Made by a program: the position numbers and the translations under genes
Notes under the pieces: generated by a model
Told to the model about the DNA's origin: nothing
Seen by the model: only the letters and a program-made list of their open reading frames with translations
The model's database searches: none
Origin: Streptomyces ficellus
GTDB taxonomy: Bacteria; Actinomycetota; Actinomycetes; Streptomycetales; Streptomycetaceae
NCBI RefSeq assembly: GCF_030406405.1
Contig: NZ_JAUEPL010000018.1
Coordinates: forward strand, 1 to 64,000
Direction: 5' to 3'
Length of the DNA: 64,000 bases
Part shown: one piece after another, positions 43,872 to 51,870 of the stretch
Numbering within the stretch: position 1 is the stretch's first letter
Layout: every line of letters starts with the position of its first letter

Positions 43872-45302
43872 TCACCGGGGCAGGCGGAAGTCGGCGACGC
43901 GGATGGGGGAGGGGGTCGTACCACTGGACTTCTGCTGGTACATGAAGGACAGCACGTTGTCCTGCCTCAGCCGGGTGTCGTCCACGACGACCTCACCGAA
44001 CGCGTGGAGGCCGCTGCCGTCGAACAGCGTCTTCCAGTCCGTGTAGCCGGAGGCCCTGGAGGCGGCGACGATCCTGCCGTACGGCAAGACGGCGTAGGCG
44101 TTGTCGTACCTGTCGAAGGCGAGATGGGTGCGCTGGCTGGAGTTCAGCGGCACCGGTATCTCGGTCTTCTTCCAGGCGCCGGTCGCCGCGTCGCTGCGGA
44201 CGTGGAAGGCGCGCCCGTTGGCGGTGCGGTCGGCCACGTAGTCGGTGGTGCACTGGCCGAAGCGGCCCGGGACGTAGCTGATGACCGCGTGCGGGCGGCT
44301 CGCCGAGTCGGTGGCCTGGCTCTCCTGGTTCATCAGCGAGTGGTCCGGGTCCAGCGGGTCGGCGATGAGCCCGGGGTCGGTGACGGCGACCCGGTCGCCG
44401 CCGCCCGTGGTGCCGACGACCGTGCCGGCCGCGTTGCGCCAGGTGCGGCCCCGGTCGGTGGAGTGGACGTAGCCCGTGTCGTGGTTGGTGATGCCGCCGC
44501 TGTGGCACATCACCGCGCCGTTCTGCTCGCGCCAGGTGAAGAAGGCGTGCAGCCGGCCGTCGGCGCTGTAGTCGATGCCGTGCAGGTACATGTTGCGGGC
44601 GGTGCTGGAGCCGTGCGCGCTGGTGTACGTGCCGGTGGAGCTGGTCCACTCGCCGAGCGCCGTCCACCTCGTGCCGTCGTACTCGGCGAGCGCGTTGCGG
44701 CCGTTGCCGGAGACGGCCACGCGGTAGCTGAGCTGGAGCCGGCCCTCCGGCGTGGCGATGAACTGCGGGTAGGTGAACTGCGAGGTGAGGCCGAGCCCGT
44801 CGAGGGTGGTCTGCACGCCGCCGAACTGGGCTGCCGTCCAGGCGCGTCCGGCCGGGTCGTCCAGCAGCCCGGCGGACGACTTGACGTAGAAGAACCCGTC
44901 GCTGTGCGAGTCCATGTTCAGGTGCAGCCGCCCGTCGATCCTCGACACGCCCATGGAGATCACGTTGTGCGAGTCGTCGTAGCGCAGCTTGTGGGGGAGC
45001 GTGACGGACTGCCAGCTGGTCGAGGTGAGCGCCCGGCGGGCGACGACCGCGCTGCGGTCGGCGGTGTACCAGGTGGCGTACTGGTAGCCCTTGTAGGTGA
45101 GCAGGCCGTTCTTCTGGAACGCGTTGTTGTTGACCAGGCCGTTGTACGACACGAAGTACAGCGCCCGGGCGTCGAGCCGGGTGTCGGCGACCTTGCTGAC
45201 CGCCGGGGCGGGATCGGCGGCCCGCGCCGCCGTACCGGGCAGGGACACGGCGGTGAGCACGGCGGCGCCGAGCACCGCGAGGGCCGGGGAACGTCTCATC
45301 AT
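43872..45302 (-). CDS. Secreted BNR_4 beta-propeller protein, candidate rhamnose-glucuronate lyase (PL42-like)
   Basis: 476 residues. Signal peptide ~1-28 (GTAARAADP). The body is a seven-bladed BNR-type propeller: YNGLVNNNAFQKNGLLTYKG, YQYATWYTADRSAVVARR, DDSHNVISMGVSRIDGRLHL, MDSHSDGFFYVKSS, FTYPQFIATPEGRLQLSYR and HGIDYSADGRLHAFFTWRE. The BNR_4 family contains lyases that remove terminal rhamnose from rhamnosyl-glucuronate ends of arabinogalactan (PL42) and other polysaccharide-active proteins. Its place inside the rhamnose import operon, between mutarotase and repressor, suits an enzyme that supplies free rhamnose outside the cell. The lyase assignment is inference; the fold call is firm. 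Confidence 0.7.
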   Translation of the reverse strand: MMRRSPALAVLGAAVLTAVSLPGTAARAADPAPAVSKVADTRLDARALYFVSYNGLVNNNAFQKNGLLTYKGYQYATWYTADRSAVVARRALTSTSWQSVTLPHKLRYDDSHNVISMGVSRIDGRLHLNMDSHSDGFFYVKSSAGLLDDPAGRAWTAAQFGGVQTTLDGLGLTSQFTYPQFIATPEGRLQLSYRVAVSGNGRNALAEYDGTRWTALGEWTSSTGTYTSAHGSSTARNMYLHGIDYSADGRLHAFFTWREQNGAVMCHSGGITNHDTGYVHSTDRGRTWRNAAGTVVGTTGGGDRVAVTDPGLIADPLDPDHSLMNQESQATDSASRPHAVISYVPGRFGQCTTDYVADRTANGRAFHVRSDAATGAWKKTEIPVPLNSSQRTHLAFDRYDNAYAVLPYGRIVAASRASGYTDWKTLFDGSGLHAFGEVVVDDTRLRQDNVLSFMYQQKSSGTTPSPIRVADFRLPR

Positions 45303-45356
45303 GGTCTCCAGGGGAGGTCGGGGCGAAGGTGTGGGGCCCGGGGGCGCGCGGGGGTG

Positions 45357-45677
45357 TCAGGCGAGGTGGAACACCTCGGTGAGCGGTTTCATCGCCTCGT
45401 CCGGCCGGCCGCCGTCCAGGGCCTCGAAGAACTCGCCCATCTCGGCCTGCCAGCGGGCGTTGACCTCGGTGGCGGCCATGGCGGCCTGCGCCTCGGCGAA
45501 GTCCTCCGTCTCCAGGTAACCCACCAGTAGTCCGTCGTCGCGGAGGAAGAGCGAGTAGTTGTGCCAGCCGGTGGCGGAGAGGGCGTCGAGCATCTCGGGC
45601 CAGACCGCGGCGTGCCGCTCGCGGTATTCGTCGACGCGGTCCTGGCGGACCTTCAGCAGGAAGCAGACGCGCTGCAT
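45357..45677 (-). CDS. rhaM: L-rhamnose mutarotase
   Basis: 106 residues, the usual size. The family motif MQRVCFLLKVRQDRVDEYRERHAAVWPEM opens the protein (given in parts: RVCFLLKV, EYRERH, VWPEML) and GWHNYSLFLRDDGLLVGYLE follows, ending in the MGEFFEALDG region. It interconverts alpha- and beta-L-rhamnose so that the isomerase gets its preferred anomer. It lies 23 bp behind the binding-protein gene and 54 bp before the BNR gene in the same direction. Confidence 0.95.
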   Translation of the reverse strand: MQRVCFLLKVRQDRVDEYRERHAAVWPEMLDALSATGWHNYSLFLRDDGLLVGYLETEDFAEAQAAMAATEVNARWQAEMGEFFEALDGGRPDEAMKPLTEVFHLA

Positions 45678-45700
45678 GGTGTCGTACCGCCCCGTCCCGC

Positions 45701-46801
45701 TCAGAAGTCGAACTCGTCGATGTTCTTCTTGTCGAAGACGGCCGGCGGACCGAGGATGACCTCGCCGTCCTTGCCGATGGTGTACTGGCCGAGCTTGCCT
45801 GCCGTGAACGTCTCGCCCTCGGCGCCGGTGATCTGCCCGGAGGCCAGGGCGGCCGCCGCGTACGCCCCCAGGTAGCCCAGGTCCTTGGGGTTCCACAGCG
45901 CGAACTGCTCGACCGTGCCGTCCTTCACGTACCTGCGCATCTGGTTGGGCGTGCCCAGACCGTTGACGACGACCTTGCCCTTGTACGAGGAGGAGGAGAC
46001 GTAGCGGGCGGCCGCGGCGATGCCGACGGTGGTGGGCGAGATGATGCCCTTGAGGTTCGGGTACGCCTTGAGCAGGCCCTGCGTCTCCTGGAAGGACTTC
46101 TGGTCGTCGTCGTCGCCGTAGGCGACCTTCACCAGCTTCATGTGCTGGTACGCGGGCTTCTTCAGCTCGTCCTTCATGAACTCGATCCAGGCGTTCTGGT
46201 TCGTGGCGTTCTGCGTGGCCGACAGGATCGCGATCTCGCCCTGGTGGCCGAGCTGTTCGGCGATGCTTCGGACCTGACTGCGGCCGATCTCCTCGGAGCT
46301 CGCCTGGTTGATGAAGAGCTGGCGGCAGTCCTTGGCGGTGTCGGAGTCGTAGGCGACGACCTTGATGTCCTGCTTCATCGCGTTCTTCAGCGGAGTGCAG
46401 ACCGCGTTGGGGTCATTGGCCGCGATGAGGATGGCGTCCTGCCGCTGCTGGATCAGGGTGTTGATGTACGACACCTGCGAGGAGGCGCTGGCGTCGGAGG
46501 GGCCGACCTCCTTGCCGGTGGAGCCGAACTCCTTGGCGGCCGCGATCCCCGCGTCGTCGACGATCTTCTCGTACGGGTTGTTGATCTGCTTGGGCAGGAA
46601 GGCCAGCTTCAGGCCCTTCCGCAGCTCCGCGTCGGGGTCGGCCGTCGCCCTGCCGGCGGCGGCGTTCCCGGTGCCGTTCCCGGTGTCGTTCCTGGCCGAG
46701 TCCTTGGTGGTGCCCGCGCAGCCGGCCAGGGCGAGCGAGAGGGCACAGACGGTGGAGGCGGCGGCGAGGGAGCCGCGGCGCGTGCGCGAGGGCAGGTGCA
46801 T
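45701..46801 (-). CDS. rhaS: Rhamnose ABC transporter substrate-binding lipoprotein
   Basis: 366 residues. Lipobox ALAGC near residue 28 marks a lipoprotein. The mature part is a ribose/rhamnose-type (CUT2) binding protein: LKLAFLPKQINNPYEKIVDDAG, SYINTLIQQRQDAILIAANDP, VAYDSDTAKDCRQLFINQAS and ATQNATNQNAWIEFMKDEL. These match RhaS proteins. It is fourth in the import operon after the ATPase and two permeases; 34 bp separate it from the upstream permease. Confidence 0.93.
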   Translation of the reverse strand: MHLPSRTRRGSLAAASTVCALSLALAGCAGTTKDSARNDTGNGTGNAAAGRATADPDAELRKGLKLAFLPKQINNPYEKIVDDAGIAAAKEFGSTGKEVGPSDASASSQVSYINTLIQQRQDAILIAANDPNAVCTPLKNAMKQDIKVVAYDSDTAKDCRQLFINQASSEEIGRSQVRSIAEQLGHQGEIAILSATQNATNQNAWIEFMKDELKKPAYQHMKLVKVAYGDDDDQKSFQETQGLLKAYPNLKGIISPTTVGIAAAARYVSSSSYKGKVVVNGLGTPNQMRRYVKDGTVEQFALWNPKDLGYLGAYAAAALASGQITGAEGETFTAGKLGQYTIGKDGEVILGPPAVFDKKNIDEFDF

Positions 46802-46835
46802 GAGGGGCAGCCTTTCGGGGCGTACGACGGAGGGA

Positions 46836-47837
46836 TCAGGGGCCGGGGGAGGCGGGGGCGGCCGTCGCGGCGCGCCGGTGCCGGCGCTCGGAGACCACGG
46901 AGACGATCCGGGGGGTCAGGACGGAGGCGATGAGCAGCAGCCCCGTCACCACGGACTGGATCTCGCTGGAGACGTCGTTGAGGGTGAGCAGATTGCGCAG
47001 CAGCCCGACGAGCAGCACCCCCGCGACCGCGCCGCCGAGCGTGCCCTTGCCGCCGTCGAAGTCGATGCCGCCGAGGAGTACGGAGGCGATGACCACCAGC
47101 TCCAGCCCCAGGCCGTTGTCGGCGCGGGCGCTGCCGTAGCGCAGGGTGTAGACGATCCCGGCGAAGGAGGCCACCACACCGGAGACCACGAACAGCGCCA
47201 GCTTGATCCGCTTGACCCGGATGCCGGCGAAGTACGCCGCGTCCTCCTGCGCCCCGATCGCGAACAGCGACCGCCCGAAGCCGGTGCAGTGCAAGGCGAG
47301 TGCCGCCACCACGGCGAGCACCACGAACAGCGCCACCGGGTAGGGGACGAACGTGCCGGGCACGGTCTCGGTGTACGTCGCCCACCGCGCGTACACCTCG
47401 GGGAAGCCGGCGACCGCCTTGGTGCCGAGGACCACGGAGGCCAGGCCCCGGAAGAGGGCGAGCGTGCCGATGGTGACGGCCAGGGACGGCAGCCCCACCC
47501 GGGTGACGAGCCAGCCGTTGAGCAGCCCGCCGAGCGCGCCCACCAGCAGACAGACCGGCACGATCACCTCGAAGGCCCAGCCCGCGTCCCACAGCGAGCC
47601 CGCCAGGGCGCTGGACAGCCCCAGCATCGAGGCGACGGACAGGTCCACCTGCCCGGCGACGACCAGCAGGACCATCGGCAGCGCGATCAGCGCGACCTCG
47701 GCGATGTCGTTGAGCGCGGCGGACAGGTTCGCGGTGTCCGCGAAGCCCTCGGTGGTGCCGCTGCCCGCGAGGAACACCGCGACCAGCAGGACGCCGACGA
47801 CACTGTCCCAGCGCAGGAACGTGGTGAGCGCGGTCAT
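46836..47837 (-). CDS. rhaQ: Rhamnose ABC transporter permease 2
   Basis: 333 residues with about nine hydrophobic helices. CUT2 permease motifs: VVAGQVDLSVASMLGLSSAL, GLPSLAVTIGTLALFRGLA, GIRVKRIKLALFVVSGVVA and GTLGGAVAGVLLVGLLRN. It starts within the stop of the preceding permease (ATGA), so the two subunits are made together as a heterodimer. RhaQ versus RhaP naming follows gene order. Confidence 0.9.
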   Translation of the reverse strand: MTALTTFLRWDSVVGVLLVAVFLAGSGTTEGFADTANLSAALNDIAEVALIALPMVLLVVAGQVDLSVASMLGLSSALAGSLWDAGWAFEVIVPVCLLVGALGGLLNGWLVTRVGLPSLAVTIGTLALFRGLASVVLGTKAVAGFPEVYARWATYTETVPGTFVPYPVALFVVLAVVAALALHCTGFGRSLFAIGAQEDAAYFAGIRVKRIKLALFVVSGVVASFAGIVYTLRYGSARADNGLGLELVVIASVLLGGIDFDGGKGTLGGAVAGVLLVGLLRNLLTLNDVSSEIQSVVTGLLLIASVLTPRIVSVVSERRHRRAATAAPASPGP

Positions 47838-48871
47838 CGCCTGCTCCTCTTCCTCAGGGCGTCGGTGGTGCGCCGCCGCACGATCCGGTCGGCGCAGATG
47901 GCGAGGATCAGCAGGGCGCCGGTGATGGCCTGCTCCCAGAACGGGTCGACCTTCAGGACGACCAGCGCGCCGGAGATGGTGGTGAGCAGCAGCGCGCCGA
48001 GCGCCGCGCCCCACACCGAGCCGGTGCCGCCGGTGATCGCCACCCCGCCGACGACCACCGCGCTCACCACCGTCAGCTCCCAGCCGCTCGCCGCGTTGGC
48101 GACGACCGTGCCGAAGCGGGCCAGCCACAGGGCGCCCGCCAGGCCCGCCACGGCGCCGGAGAACACATACGCCACCAGGACGCGGCGGCGAATCGGGATA
48201 CCGGCCAGCCGGGCGGCCTCGGGGCTGGAGCCGATGGCGTACAGCTCACGGCCACCGCGGTAGGTCCGCAGGAACCAGGCCGTGGCGGCGAGCACCGCCA
48301 GCGAGATCAGCGGCAGGTACGGGATGCCGAGGACGCTGCCGCTGCCGAGCGAGAGCACCGGGTCCGGCAGGTTCACGGCGTTGATCTGGCCGCCGTGCGC
48401 CAGGGCGTAGTCGATGCCCTGGATGACGTACAGCATGCCGAGGGTCACGACCAGCGCCGGGACCCTGCCGACGCTGACGAGCGCGCCGCTCGCCAGGCCG
48501 CACAGGGCGCCGATGGCGATGCCGAGGAGCATCACGCTCAGCGGTCCGTGATCCGTGCCGGAGACGAAGTCGCCGCAGGTGAAGGCGGTGATACCGACGA
48601 CCGAGCCGACCGAGAGATCGATGTTGCGGGTGATCACGACGACGGACTGGCCGACCGCGAGCAGGACCAGGATCGAGGAGTTGAGCAGGAGATCCTTGAC
48701 GCCCTGGCCGTCGAGGAAGGACGGATTGGCGATCCAGGTGCCCGCGATCAGCAAGGCCAGTGCCCCGCCGATGCTGAGCTCGCGGGCCCGGAAGACCGCG
48801 TCCACCAGGGAGCGGGCGTCGCCGCGGGCCGGAGCGGACGCGGCGGGGGGCTTGTCGAGCGCTGTCGTCAT
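47834..48871 (-). CDS. rhaP: Rhamnose ABC transporter permease 1
   Basis: 345 residues, CUT2 type. A short polar N-terminus precedes multiple helices; conserved [60 protein letters not shown] and [20 protein letters not shown]. Its ATG overlaps the ATPase stop and its stop overlaps the next permease start, both as ATGA. This fixes the starts and shows tight coupling. Confidence 0.9.
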   Translation of the reverse strand: MTTALDKPPAASAPARGDARSLVDAVFRARELSIGGALALLIAGTWIANPSFLDGQGVKDLLLNSSILVLLAVGQSVVVITRNIDLSVGSVVGITAFTCGDFVSGTDHGPLSVMLLGIAIGALCGLASGALVSVGRVPALVVTLGMLYVIQGIDYALAHGGQINAVNLPDPVLSLGSGSVLGIPYLPLISLAVLAATAWFLRTYRGGRELYAIGSSPEAARLAGIPIRRRVLVAYVFSGAVAGLAGALWLARFGTVVANAASGWELTVVSAVVVGGVAITGGTGSVWGAALGALLLTTISGALVVLKVDPFWEQAITGALLILAICADRIVRRRTTDALRKRSRR

Positions 48872-50427
48872 GCCGCCTGCTCCTTCCCGTGCCGTCCGGT
48901 GGCCGCGGCCATCACGGACTCCTCGGTGGCCTCGGCGCGCGGTATGCCGGCGACGAGCCGGCCCTCGTGCATGACGAGGACCCGGTCGGCCATGCCGAGC
49001 ACCTCGGGCAGGTCGGAGGAGACCATCAGCACGGCGAGCCCCTCGGCGGCCAGGGACGACAGCAGCCGGTGCACCTCGGCCTTGGTGCCGATGTCGATGC
49101 CGCGCGTGGGCTCGTCGACGATCAGCACGGCCGGTTCGGTGGCCAGCCACTTGGCGAGGACGACCTTCTGCTGGTTGCCGCCGGAGAGCAGGCCCACGCC
49201 GTCGGAGAGCTTGTGGTACTTGAGCTGGAGCCGCACCGCCCAGTCGGCGGCCCGGCCCCGCTCCAGGGCGCGGCGGACGAGACCGCCCCGGCCGAGTGTG
49301 TGGAGCCCGGTGAGGGCGATGTTGCGCTCGATGGACATCTCCATGACCAGGCCGCGCTGCCGCCGGTCCTCCGGCACCAGGGCGATCCCGGCGTCCATGG
49401 CGGCGGTAGGTGAACCGAGGGGCAGCTTCCGGCCGTTCACCTCCACCTCGCCGGCGTCCGCCCGGTCCACACCGAAGACCGCCTGGACGACCTCGCTGCG
49501 CCCGGCGCCGACGAGCCCGGCGAGGGCCACGATCTCGCCCCGGCGCACCTCGAAGGAGACGTCATGGAAGACGCCCTCGCGGGTGAGGCGGTGTACGGAC
49601 AGGGCGGTGGCGCCGATGTCGGTGGCCTGCTTGGGGTACAGCTCGCCGAGGTCGCGGCCGACCATGCGGCGCACCAGGTCGTCCTCGGTGAGCCCCTCCA
49701 GTGGCTCGCAGGCCACCCGGCGCCCGTCGCGCAGGGTGGTGACCCTCTGGCACAGCCGGAAGATCTCCTCCAGGCGGTGGGAAATGAACAGGACGGCCAC
49801 GCCCTCGGCGCGCAGCGCCTCCACCACGGAGAAGAGCCGGGCGGTCTCGCCGCCGGTGAGAGCGGCCGTCGGCTCGTCCATGATGAGGACGCGGGCCTCG
49901 AAGGAGAGCGCCTTGGCGATCTCCACGATCTGCTGGTCCGCGATGGACAGGCCCCGCGCCGGCCGCCTGGGGTCGAGGTCGACACCGAGCCGGCCCATCA
50001 GGGCCGTGGTCGCGGCGTGTACGGCTCTGTGGTCGATGCGGCCGAGCGCCCGGCGGGGCTGGCGGCCCATGAAGATGTTTTCGGCTATCGACAGGTCCGG
50101 GAAGAGCGTCGGCTCCTGGTAGATCACGGCGATGCCGGCGTCACGGGCGTCGGCGGGGCCGTGGAAGTCCACGGGGCCGCCGTCGAGGAGCACATGGCCG
50201 GTGTCGGGCCGGTGGACTCCCGCGAGCGTCTTGATGAGGGTGGACTTGCCCGCGCCGTTCTCGCCGGCCAGTGCGTGCGCCTCGCCGGGGAAGAGTTCGA
50301 GGGACACCCCCCGCAGGGCCCGCACGGCGCCGAATGACTTGGAGACGTCCTTCAGGGCCAGGACAGGGGCGGGGGCCGTGGCGGAGTGCCGGGGGCCCGG
50401 GGGGTGTCCCCTGGTCGAAAGGTGCAT
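48868..50427 (-). CDS. rhaT: Rhamnose ABC transporter ATP-binding protein (two ATPase domains)
   Basis: 519 residues, duplicated ATPase as in all CUT2 sugar systems. First half: Walker [14 protein letters not shown]-loop [15 protein letters not shown], signature [15 protein letters not shown], Walker [11 protein letters not shown]. Second half: degenerate Walker [11 protein letters not shown], signature [15 protein letters not shown], Walker [11 protein letters not shown]. First gene of the minus-strand unit; its leader carries a TGAAAGGTTTCA operator. An ATG at the far N-terminus was taken; the first ~20 residues are not conserved, so the start could be slightly later. Confidence 0.92.
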   Translation of the reverse strand: MHLSTRGHPPGPRHSATAPAPVLALKDVSKSFGAVRALRGVSLELFPGEAHALAGENGAGKSTLIKTLAGVHRPDTGHVLLDGGPVDFHGPADARDAGIAVIYQEPTLFPDLSIAENIFMGRQPRRALGRIDHRAVHAATTALMGRLGVDLDPRRPARGLSIADQQIVEIAKALSFEARVLIMDEPTAALTGGETARLFSVVEALRAEGVAVLFISHRLEEIFRLCQRVTTLRDGRRVACEPLEGLTEDDLVRRMVGRDLGELYPKQATDIGATALSVHRLTREGVFHDVSFEVRRGEIVALAGLVGAGRSEVVQAVFGVDRADAGEVEVNGRKLPLGSPTAAMDAGIALVPEDRRQRGLVMEMSIERNIALTGLHTLGRGGLVRRALERGRAADWAVRLQLKYHKLSDGVGLLSGGNQQKVVLAKWLATEPAVLIVDEPTRGIDIGTKAEVHRLLSSLAAEGLAVLMVSSDLPEVLGMADRVLVMHEGRLVAGIPRAEATEESVMAAATGRHGKEQAA

Positions 50428-50466
50428 GGGGGCTCCTCAGCGCCGGAGGTCACCGCCCCGACACCG

Positions 50467-50522
50467 TGAAAGGTTTCAATGAGGTTGCACGGAAGCTAGA
50501 CGCGGGGGAGCGGCTCGGTCAA
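50467..50522 (-). promoter_or_regulatory. Promoter and operator of the rhamnose import operon
   Basis: On the minus strand TTGACC (50522-50517), an 18-bp gap and TAGCTT (50498-50493) form a promoter. TGAAAGGTTTCA (50467-50478), a 5-2-5 palindrome, lies just downstream, where a LacI repressor would block elongation or initiation. Confidence 0.7.
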
Positions 50523-50595
50523 TGGGTGCGCGGCCGAAATCTTTCGCAGATCGCCGCTGTGACCTTCCCGGGAGGTGCCCACCACTGGCTTCCCC

Positions 50596-50644
50596 TTGAC
50601 GCCCTGAGTGGCCGGGCCTAGTTTCACGGCGGTGAAACGTTTCA
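50596..50644 (+). promoter_or_regulatory. Promoter and double operator of the rhamnose catabolic operon
   Basis: TTGACG (50596-50601), a 17-bp gap and TAGTTT (50619-50624) form a promoter. A 12-bp perfect palindrome TGAAACGTTTCA (50633-50644) lies at the probable start of transcription. It overlaps a second inverted repeat, GTTTCAC-ggcg-GTGAAAC (50621-50638), which itself covers the -10 box. Confidence 0.78.
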
Positions 50645-50695
50645 TAGACGCCTGCTCGGCACCCCACCGCTGGGCACACGACAGGAGCGCTGACG

Positions 50696-51865
50696 ATGAC
50701 GAGCCGACCCGACGTCTCTGCCGTGAAGGCGGCCCTCAGGACGCAGGCCATCGAGACGCCGTCATGGGCCTACGGGAACTCGGGCACCCGCTTCAAGGTC
50801 TTCGCCCAGCCCGGGGTGCCCCGCACCCCGCAGGAGAAGCTGGACGACGCCGCCCGTGTCCATGAGCACACCGGGGTGGCCCCGACCGTCGCCCTCCACA
50901 TCCCCTGGGACCGGGTCGAGGACTACCCGGCGCTCGCCCAGCACGCCAAGGAGCGCGGACTGCGGCTGGGTGCGATCAACTCCAACGTCTTCCAGGACGA
51001 CGACTACAAGCTCGGCAGCGTCTGCCACCCCGACGCCGGCGTGCGCCGCAAAGCCCTTCGCCACCTGCTCGAATGCGTCGACATCATGGACGCCACCGGC
51101 TCCCGGGACCTGAAGCTGTGGTTCTCCGACGGCACCAACTACCCCGGCCAGGACGACATCCGGGCCCGCCAGGGCCGGCTCGCCGAGGCGCTCGCGGCCG
51201 TGTACGAACGCCTCGGCGACGACCAGCGGATGCTGCTGGAGTACAAGTTCTTCGAGCCGGCCTTCTACACCACCGACGTACCGGACTGGGGCACGGCGTA
51301 CGCGCACTGCCTGCGGCTCGGTGAGAAGGCGCGGGTGGTGGTGGACACCGGGCACCACGCGCCCGGCACCAACATCGAGTTCATCGTGGCCCTGCTGCTG
51401 CGGGAGGAGAAGCTCGGCGGCTTCGACTTCAACTCCCGCTTCTACGCGGACGACGACCTGATGGTGGGGGCCGCGGACCCGTTCCAGCTGTTCCGCATCA
51501 TGTACGAGGTGGTGCGCGGCGGCGGGTTCACCTCCGACGTGGCGTTCATGCTCGACCAGTGCCACAACATCGAGGCGAAGATCCCGGCGATCATTCGGTC
51601 CGTGATGAACGTCCAGGAAGCCACCGCCAAGGCACTGCTGGTGGACCGCGAGGCGCTGTCCGCCGCCCAGGCGTCCGGCGACGTCCTCGCCGCCAACGCG
51701 GTCCTGATGGACGCGTACAACACCGATGTCCGCCCGCTCCTCGCCGAGTTGCGCGAGGACCTGGGCATCGACCCCGACCCGGTCGCGGCGTACCACCGCT
51801 CGGGCTGGGCCCAGAAGATCACCGACGAGCGCGTGGGCGGGACCCAGGCCGGATGGGGAGCGTGA
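50696..51865 (+). CDS. rhaI: L-rhamnose isomerase
   Basis: 389 residues of the Pseudomonas/Bacillus-type xylose-isomerase-like TIM barrel, not the E. coli RhaA type. Visible family pieces: PSWAYGNSGTRFKVF, LHIPWDRVEDY, LKLWFSDGTNYPGQDDI, EYKFFEPAFYTTDVPDWGTA, DTGHHAPGTNIEFIVALLL with metal ligands, and MLDQCHNIEAKIPAIIRSV. It turns L-rhamnose into L-rhamnulose. First gene of the plus-strand catabolic operon; GGAG-like purines precede the ATG. The next gene starts at or just after its stop. Confidence 0.95.
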   Translation: MTSRPDVSAVKAALRTQAIETPSWAYGNSGTRFKVFAQPGVPRTPQEKLDDAARVHEHTGVAPTVALHIPWDRVEDYPALAQHAKERGLRLGAINSNVFQDDDYKLGSVCHPDAGVRRKALRHLLECVDIMDATGSRDLKLWFSDGTNYPGQDDIRARQGRLAEALAAVYERLGDDQRMLLEYKFFEPAFYTTDVPDWGTAYAHCLRLGEKARVVVDTGHHAPGTNIEFIVALLLREEKLGGFDFNSRFYADDDLMVGAADPFQLFRIMYEVVRGGGFTSDVAFMLDQCHNIEAKIPAIIRSVMNVQEATAKALLVDREALSAAQASGDVLAANAVLMDAYNTDVRPLLAELREDLGIDPDPVAAYHRSGWAQKITDERVGGTQAGWGA

Positions 51866-51870
51866 ACGGC

